Source of the DNA: an uncultured Victivallales bacterium
GTDB lineage: Bacteria; Verrucomicrobiota; Lentisphaeria; Oligosphaerales; JAFGRS01
Assembly (NCBI GenBank): GCA_903834675.1
Contig: CAILKC010000466.1
Coordinates: forward strand, 1-8,863
Reading direction: 5' to 3'
DNA length: 8,863 nt
Every line of letters starts with the position of its first letter. Positions within the stretch are counted from its first letter, which is position 1. The translations under genes were made by a program, and so were the position numbers. This document shows positions 4,625 through 8,863 of this stretch, piece after piece. Under the pieces are notes generated by a model that made no database searches, was not told where the DNA came from, and saw nothing but the letters and a program-made list of their open reading frames with translations.

Positions 4625-7027
4625 ATGTTGTCGACAGTCCGAGCAGGCAAGAGCGCGTTTCCGCCTTTCCGGCCCCGATGTGATCTGCGGTGGGTGAGGC
4701 TCAGCCTGGCCGTGGCGACCACCGCCGTTGCCATCTGCGCACAAGGCCAGCCAACCCTGGACGCCTTGCCCCCCTTGGACGTGATCAGGGAGGGAACCTC
4801 GACGTACCAGATCGTCGTCGCCCGTGGCGCCGTCCGGACTGAAGCCGGGGCCGCGGCCTTGCTCCGTGAATTCCTCCAAGCCAGCGGGGTCCGAATGGAG
4901 GTCGTCACCGACAAGGGCGGCAATGCGGTGTCTGGCGAAGAGATCGTCGTGGGGGAAACCCGCCGCGAGTCGCTCGCCTCGTTCGCGTTTGACCGGCACA
5001 CCGTCGGCAACGAAGGTTTCCTCATCAAGGCGGTGGGTCAGAGGATCTTCATTCTGGGGGGCTCTGCGGCCGGCACCCGGACGGGTGTCGAGTTCTTTCT
5101 GCGCAAATTCTGCGGCGACGCCGGGGATCACAAAGCCGCCGCCCGGCTGGCAACGCTGTCGGTGCCGGCGGACTATGAGCACCGGCAGCGGCAGGAATAC
5201 GCACTTTCGGGCTTCATCGTGGCTGGCAAGGACCTCGGTTCATTCGTCATCGCCCATGAAGCGGCCGACCTCGCCGCCGCTGAGGCGTTACGTAGTCTGG
5301 TCTACGACAGCACGGGCCTGTGGCTGAGGATCGCCATCTTGCCGGTTACGGGCCCGGCCATCGTGTTTTCCGACCGGAAACCAGATAAGCCGGACTTCTT
5401 TGAGATGGATGTGTCAGACGGGAATATCGTGCTGCGCACGGATGTCCCTCAAGGCTTCCTGCGCGGGAACACGTGTTTCTTTGCTAACGAGGTTTGCCGA
5501 ATGAAGGGGGTCTATACGATGACTGAAGGCTTTAACTACAGCCAGAAACTCGCGGACGTTGTCTGCTACCGTGAGTTCGGAGCCTGGGGCGACGGTGTCA
5601 AAGATGATATCGACGCGATTGCCGCGGCCCATGATTTCGCCAACAAGCACGGGCTTCCCGTAAAAGCCGACGACAATGCGACCTACTATATCGGCGGCAA
5701 GGACAGGACAGCCGTCATCCAGACCGACACCGATTTCGGCTCCGCCCGTTTCATCATTGACGATACCCAGGTTGTTGCCCGTGGCGCTAACATCTTCACG
5801 GTAAGATCAAAGCTGCAACCCTTCAAACTCGAAGGGGTTTCTTCCCTCAAACGTAATCAGCGCAGCCTGAACATCACGTTGCCTGGCACCTGCATTGTCT
5901 CCGTCACCGATTCACATATCAAACGGTATATCAGGTATGGGGCAAACCGTAACAATGGTTCTCCACAGACAGATATCTGCATCGTTGACAAAGATGGAAA
6001 CGTTGATATGAACGCACCCATTATCTGGGACTTCGACCAGATCACCGACATCACGGCCCACCCTATGGACGAGAAGCCGCTGACCATCACCGGAGGGCAT
6101 TTCACCACCCTTGCCAACGCCGCCGAATCGAACTACACCTATTACGGCCGTGGCCTGGAGATCAGACGCTCCAATGTGGTCGTGGATAGGCTCGAACACC
6201 GCATCACCGGCGAGGGTGACCACGGGGCACCCTACGGCGGCTTCATCAACATCGGCAGTTGCGCCAATGTAACCGTCAAGAACACGATTCTGACCGGCCA
6301 CAAGACCTACGGGACCATCGGCTCAGCGGGTGTGCCCGTCTCCATGGGCACTTATGACATCTCCGTCAACCGGGCCCTGAACATCTCCTTCCTCAATTGC
6401 ACTCAGACGAATGACATTAAGGACGGTAAGTACTGGGGAATCATGGGGTCCAACTACTGCAAGAATCTCCTGCTCGACGGATGTACTTGGTCGCGGTTTG
6501 ACGCTCACATGGGGGTCGCCAATGCCACCATTCGCAACTCAACCCTTGGCCATGCAGGAATAAACGCGATCGGCAGTGGAACCTTCACCGTTGAGAACAG
6601 CACCGTCTACGGGAGCTGCTTCATCAATCTGCGCTCCGATTACGGCAGCACGTGGGAAGGTGAGTTTGTCGTCCGCAACTGCGTCTTCATCCCGGCCGGC
6701 GGCAGAAAGGTCACCGCCAGCCTGGTTGGCGGTTCCTATTCCGGACAGCACGATTTCGGCTATCCCTGTTACATGCCTACGCGGATCACCATCGACAAAC
6801 TCCGTATTGATGACGCTAACCACCCCGACAACTATCAGGGTCCGGCCATCTTTGCTAATTTCAACCCGAATTTCACAGACGATGCCTACGTGGAGAAATA
6901 CCCCTATGTCAGAACTGAAGAAGTCGTCGTCAAAGATGTAACGACAGCCAGTGGCAAGAAACTGCGTCTCAGCGATAACCTGTTCATGTTCAAAGAGGTA
7001 AAAGTAACCGCAGGCAATGGCGAGTGA
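4625..7027 (+). CDS. Secreted GH67N-like plus pectate-lyase-type beta-helix protein
   Basis: The 800-residue protein has a signal peptide (VRLSLAVATTAVAICAQGQ, cleavage near residue 40-42). Residues about 50-170 resemble the N-terminal alpha/beta domain seen before GH67, GH20 and DUF4838 catalytic domains: YQIVVARGA, AAALLREFLQASGV, EEIVVGETRRES, EGFLIKAVGQRIFILGG, TRTGVEFFLRKF. Residues about 195-295 look like a second, weaker copy. From 313 a Pectate_lyase_3 entry motif appears (YREFGAWGDGVKDDIDAIAA), followed by a right-handed beta-helix to about 760 with repeated N-x-T/V turns (ANVTVKNTIL, KNLLLDGCTW, ANATIRNSTL, GTFTVENSTV, EFVVRNCVFI). It probably binds or cleaves an extracellular polysaccharide; substrate and catalytic residues cannot be named. 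I chose ATG 4625 for the signal peptide and AGGAAAAGA upstream, although the frame is open from 4400. The SGNH hydrolase follows 90 bp later. Confidence 0.75.
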   Translation: MLSTVRAGKSAFPPFRPRCDLRWVRLSLAVATTAVAICAQGQPTLDALPPLDVIREGTSTYQIVVARGAVRTEAGAAALLREFLQASGVRMEVVTDKGGNAVSGEEIVVGETRRESLASFAFDRHTVGNEGFLIKAVGQRIFILGGSAAGTRTGVEFFLRKFCGDAGDHKAAARLATLSVPADYEHRQRQEYALSGFIVAGKDLGSFVIAHEAADLAAAEALRSLVYDSTGLWLRIAILPVTGPAIVFSDRKPDKPDFFEMDVSDGNIVLRTDVPQGFLRGNTCFFANEVCRMKGVYTMTEGFNYSQKLADVVCYREFGAWGDGVKDDIDAIAAAHDFANKHGLPVKADDNATYYIGGKDRTAVIQTDTDFGSARFIIDDTQVVARGANIFTVRSKLQPFKLEGVSSLKRNQRSLNITLPGTCIVSVTDSHIKRYIRYGANRNNGSPQTDICIVDKDGNVDMNAPIIWDFDQITDITAHPMDEKPLTITGGHFTTLANAAESNYTYYGRGLEIRRSNVVVDRLEHRITGEGDHGAPYGGFINIGSCANVTVKNTILTGHKTYGTIGSAGVPVSMGTYDISVNRALNISFLNCTQTNDIKDGKYWGIMGSNYCKNLLLDGCTWSRFDAHMGVANATIRNSTLGHAGINAIGSGTFTVENSTVYGSCFINLRSDYGSTWEGEFVVRNCVFIPAGGRKVTASLVGGSYSGQHDFGYPCYMPTRITIDKLRIDDANHPDNYQGPAIFANFNPNFTDDAYVEKYPYVRTEEVVVKDVTTASGKKLRLSDNLFMFKEVKVTAGNGE

Positions 7028-7047
7028 CCATAGTATTGCCGAAGGTT

Positions 7048-7086
7048 GCGGCCAGGTTTGGCTGCAGGGCAGCCGGGTAGGGCCGC
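7048..7086 (+). repeat. Nested hairpin between the two operon genes
   Basis: GCGGCC (7048-7053) pairs with GGCCGC (7081-7086), and inside them GGCTGC (7060-7065) pairs with GCAGCC (7069-7074) around a 3-nt loop. The two internal gaps are 6 nt each. There is no T tract, so full termination is unlikely; it could stabilise the upstream mRNA or lower expression of the downstream gene. Confidence 0.5.
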
Positions 7087-7117
7087 AGGATGTCGGCAGG
7101 TTGGGTCGGCAGATCCC

Positions 7118-7765
7118 ATGAAACGCATCGCCATCACCCTCTTCCTCGCCGTCTTGCTCGCGCTGGGACTCGTACGTCTGCTGCGGCCCGAGCGGGTGAA
7201 CGCCTGGGATATGCGCAACCTGCCCGTGAGCGAAGGCCCGGTTCTCTGCCTTGGCGACAGCCTGGTCGAAGGCGTCGGCGCCAGCGTGCAAACGGGAACT
7301 TACCCGGCACAACTTGGTCGGCTCCTCGGCCGCAAGGTCATGGTCCATGGCGTCAGCGGCCTCACCGCGCGCGATGGCCTGCAGGCCGTGTACGAAGCCC
7401 CCAACCTGCGTGCTGCGCTGGTCGTCGTCACTCTCGGCGGCAACGACATCCTGCGGGGCACGCACATCGACGAAACGCGGTCAGCCTTGGGGGAGGTCTT
7501 TGCGGAACTGCAGGCGCGCGGTTGTGTGGTGGCCTACACCGAAGTCCTCGGCCTGGTGTCTGGCCAACGCGCCAGGATGCACCGTGAGCTCTGCCGGAAA
7601 GCGGGCGTGATCCTGATCCCTGACATCATGCATGGCGTCCTGGGCAACGAGGAACTGCTGGCCGACACCGTCCACCCCAACGACGCGGGCTACGCCCTGA
7701 TTGCGGAACGCATCGCCGCCATCCTGCAGCCCTACCTCGACGGCACCACCCGCCACGGCCGCTAG
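7118..7765 (+). CDS. SGNH/GDSL hydrolase, TesA-like, membrane-anchored or secreted
   Basis: The 215-residue protein begins with a hydrophobic segment (ITLFLAVLLALGLVRLL, 5-21) that can act as an anchor or uncleaved signal. The SGNH blocks are clear: block I LCLGDSLVEG with the likely nucleophile Ser48; block II Gly in HGVSG (77-81); block III GGND (107-110), where Asn109 helps form the oxyanion hole; block V D183-T-V-H186-P-N with the catalytic Asp and His. It resembles the arylesterase/lysophospholipase L1 (TesA) branch, which cleaves acyl esters or thioesters. Next to a beta-helix polysaccharide-type protein, glycan de-acetylation is a reasonable but unproved role. ATG 7118 was chosen because it precedes the hydrophobic segment directly; an earlier in-frame start at 7046 would add 24 residues. 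The ribosome binding site is weak. The spacing to the upstream stop is 90 bp, consistent with one operon. Confidence 0.88.
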   Translation: MKRIAITLFLAVLLALGLVRLLRPERVNAWDMRNLPVSEGPVLCLGDSLVEGVGASVQTGTYPAQLGRLLGRKVMVHGVSGLTARDGLQAVYEAPNLRAALVVVTLGGNDILRGTHIDETRSALGEVFAELQARGCVVAYTEVLGLVSGQRARMHRELCRKAGVILIPDIMHGVLGNEELLADTVHPNDAGYALIAERIAAILQPYLDGTTRHGR

Positions 7766-8001
7766 CCGCCGGCCACCCGTTGACCGGGCAGGGCTCACAG
7801 CCGTAGCGGGCCGTTATGCGGTGCAGATAGCCCGTAGGCACTGGAGCACCCGACAGATTCGGGTCGGTCCGGAATGGCGCCGCCACGGTGGCACATCCAC
7901 CCTATCGGCTCTTCTGCCTTCTTGGCTGGATTCGGATTTGGGCGCAGGATGGGCTTGACCGGTTCGCTGGCCAGCCGGGTCACGGCCGCCAGTCGCCCAT
8001 C
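7766..8001. other. Convergent intergenic region, no gene seen
   Basis: This is the space between the SGNH hydrolase and a minus-strand gene that run toward each other. It contains a short stem ACCCGA-CAGAT-TCGGGT (7848-7864) and a palindrome GCCAC-G-GTGGC near 7882. I see no T-tailed terminator for either gene and no convincing ORF. Confidence 0.45.
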
Positions 8002-8259
8002 TCACCCCTCAGCCTCCAACTCCGTAAGCCTCTGCTTCAAGAACTCTACCTCCGCCCTCCTCTCGTTTCGCTGCGCCTTGCGGATGGCCTCCAAGACAGC
8101 ATCCTGGCACTCCGTTGGGAGCCTTGCCCAGAACTTAGGATTCGTGAACTGGGCGTTACTTTCGAGCGCAGCGAACGCAGCTTCACGGTCCTGCGCAGTG
8201 CTCTTGCGGGCGCTCTGCATCATGAGTTTTTGGTCGGCTGACAGGGGGCCTCTTGGCAT
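8002..8259 (-). CDS. Small coiled-coil protein of unknown function
   Basis: From ATG 8259 the product has 85 residues, starting MPRGPLSADQKLMMQSARKS. It is highly charged. A middle FTNPKFWARLP segment is followed by a long predicted helix rich in Glu, Arg and Leu (DAVLEAIRKAQRNERRAEVE, then FLKQRLTELEAEG), which looks like a coiled coil. I recall similar short proteins (M-x-R-G-P-L-T-x-E-Q-K...FW...) in PVC genomes, annotated as hypothetical; none has a function I know. The longer frame to 8379 is rejected because AAAGGA lies about 8 nt before ATG 8259 and the extra residues look non-coding. No signal peptide or membrane segment. It is transcribed toward the SGNH hydrolase gene. Confidence 0.6.
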   Translation of the reverse strand: MPRGPLSADQKLMMQSARKSTAQDREAAFAALESNAQFTNPKFWARLPTECQDAVLEAIRKAQRNERRAEVEFLKQRLTELEAEG

Positions 8260-8482
8260 GGTGGAGTTCCTTTGCTTTGCTGGGTACCCGCGGCTGGCCT
8301 GCTTGTCGTCCCCTTGGGTCGGGGTCCCGCTCTTAGAGCAGGTGATGTAACCGTATCGATATGCCCAGGCCATGTCCACTTGCGCCCAGGGATTCGAGAA
8401 GGAGCACCCTGGTCCCGTCCGGGCTTTGGGCCCTCATAGCCCGCGGTCAGTGCTCAGCTTCAGCGGTGGCACGACTCCAACG
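8260..8482. other. Intergenic region, no gene seen
   Basis: Apart from the likely 5' leader of the minus-strand coiled-coil gene (ribosome binding site AAAGGA just above 8259), I see only short inverted repeats such as GCTCT-T-AGAGC near 8331-8341. No RNA gene or promoter can be supported. Confidence 0.4.
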
Positions 8483-8683
8483 CTACTGCGGTACGACCCC
8501 TGGGGCCAACGATGTTTCCGCCATATCGTGTGGGGCCGAGTCTCGCTGGCCGGACAGCCTGATCTCGTAGGCGATGATTTCGGTGATCGGCTTCACCTGG
8601 AAGTCTGCGTGCTTTTGGAGCCCCTTCAGGTACGCTACCACGTCATCGAAGCGGCCCAGGCGTCGGAGGATCTTCCCCTTCAC
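8483..8683 (-). pseudogene. TPR-like protein fragment, probably frameshifted C-terminus
   Basis: The 66-codon frame from GTG 8683 encodes KGKILRRLGRFDDVVAYLKG, followed by LQKHADFQVKPITEIIAYEI. Together with the codons just upstream in the same frame (SDYLKARIV, 8680-8706) this has the helix pattern of a tetratricopeptide repeat (L-K-A-x-x-x-x-G-x-x-L-x-x-L-G-R-x-x-x-A/V-x-x-Y-L). The coding look starts before the GTG, in codons with no usual start. One extra G in the GGG run at 8710-8712 (complement) would join it to the frame at 8695-8863 as ...SKFFGDSDYLKARIV. The last 20 or so residues (RDSAPHDMAETSLAPGVVPQ) look like read-through. As an alternative it is an independent gene: TGAAGG lies about 8 nt before GTG 8683, giving coupled translation. 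Confidence 0.4.
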
Positions 8684-8694
8684 AATCCGTGCCT

Positions 8695-8863
8695 TCAGGT
8701 AATCGCTGTCCCGAAGAACTTGGACAACTCCGCCTGTACCCTGGACCAGGACGCAAAGAATGGCTTGTCGACAACGGTGATCACCGCGCGTTGCCCAGAG
8801 ATCTCATATCCTCCCGATACCCCCGTGGCCGCGAACGTACCTCGGGTCGAGTCTCCCTGGAAG
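8695..8863 (-). CDS. 3' end of an unidentified gene running off the right edge
   Basis: Read from the right edge, the frame starting at 8862 gives 55 residues without a stop: FQGDSTRGTFAATGVSGGYE, then ISGQRAVITVVDKPFFASWS, RVQAELSKFFGTAIT and TGA at 8695-8697. Codon use and the V-I-T-V-V-D-K-P-F-F-x-S-W pattern look coding, but I recognise no family. The start lies outside the window. It ends 11 nt before GTG 8683 and probably continues, after a one-base shift, into the TPR-like frame there; the last four residues would then be out of frame. Confidence 0.5.
   Translation of the reverse strand, partial: FQGDSTRGTFAATGVSGGYEISGQRAVITVVDKPFFASWSRVQAELSKFFGTAIT

Noticed and set aside
4106..5182. 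358-codon minus-strand frame across the repeat cluster and the start of the beta-helix gene
   Set aside because: Its sequence is explained by repeats and by the antisense of a clear secreted-protein gene; no domain or signal is visible.
6539..7465. 308-codon minus-strand frame opposite the beta-helix and SGNH genes
   Set aside because: It crosses two well-supported plus-strand genes and has no family features.

Overview
GC-rich window (roughly 60% G+C or more by eye) that reads like accessory or intergenic-rich chromosome of a bacterium from the Planctomycetota-Verrucomicrobiota-Lentisphaerota-Kiritimatiellota (PVC) group. The evidence is indirect: a BspA-type leucine-rich-repeat protein N-terminus, secreted sialidase-like and beta-helix proteins, an IS91-type remnant and an unusually high density of palindromic intergenic repeats. 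No rRNA, tRNA or housekeeping marker is present, so the placement is an inference.

Layout. 1-631: a hairpin, a 33-bp dispersed repeat (copy A) and an IS91-family transposase remnant that has lost its N-terminus and, in frame, its whole catalytic core. 632-952: non-coding, with mutually exclusive hairpins. 953-1494: a two-gene unit, DUF4160 then DUF2442, overlapping by 4 bp and ending in what looks like an integron attC site (1434-1494). This makes the pair a probable gene cassette. 1533-2600: a secreted sialidase-like Asp-box protein starting 38 bp after the attC. 2694-2957: a 264-bp fold-back element with 20-bp perfect terminal inverted repeats, which cuts off a minus-strand BspA-like gene (2943-3179). 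3180-4624: about 1.4 kb of repeats: a 19-bp inverted repeat, three perfect hairpins at 7-nt spacing, a probable decayed mobile-element gene with a hairpin over its ribosome binding site and a good terminator, an 8-bp degenerate tandem repeat, a 52-nt hairpin, a 32-nt palindrome, and copies B and C of the dispersed repeat.

4625-7765: two plus-strand genes that probably form an operon for extracellular carbohydrate work. The first is an 800-residue secreted protein with GH67N-like N-terminal domains and a pectate-lyase-superfamily beta-helix. The second is an SGNH/GDSL hydrolase that could remove ester groups from a glycan. Together with the sialidase-like protein they suggest a polysaccharide- or mucin-degrading lifestyle. 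7766-8863: minus-strand genes, namely a small coiled-coil protein and two ORFs at the right edge that probably come from one TPR-like gene split by a one-base frameshift in a G run.

The most notable points are the attC-bounded DUF4160/DUF2442 cassette, the fold-back element that terminates an LRR gene, and the exact loss of the catalytic core in the IS91 remnant. I saw no clear CRISPR array, prophage or defence system.
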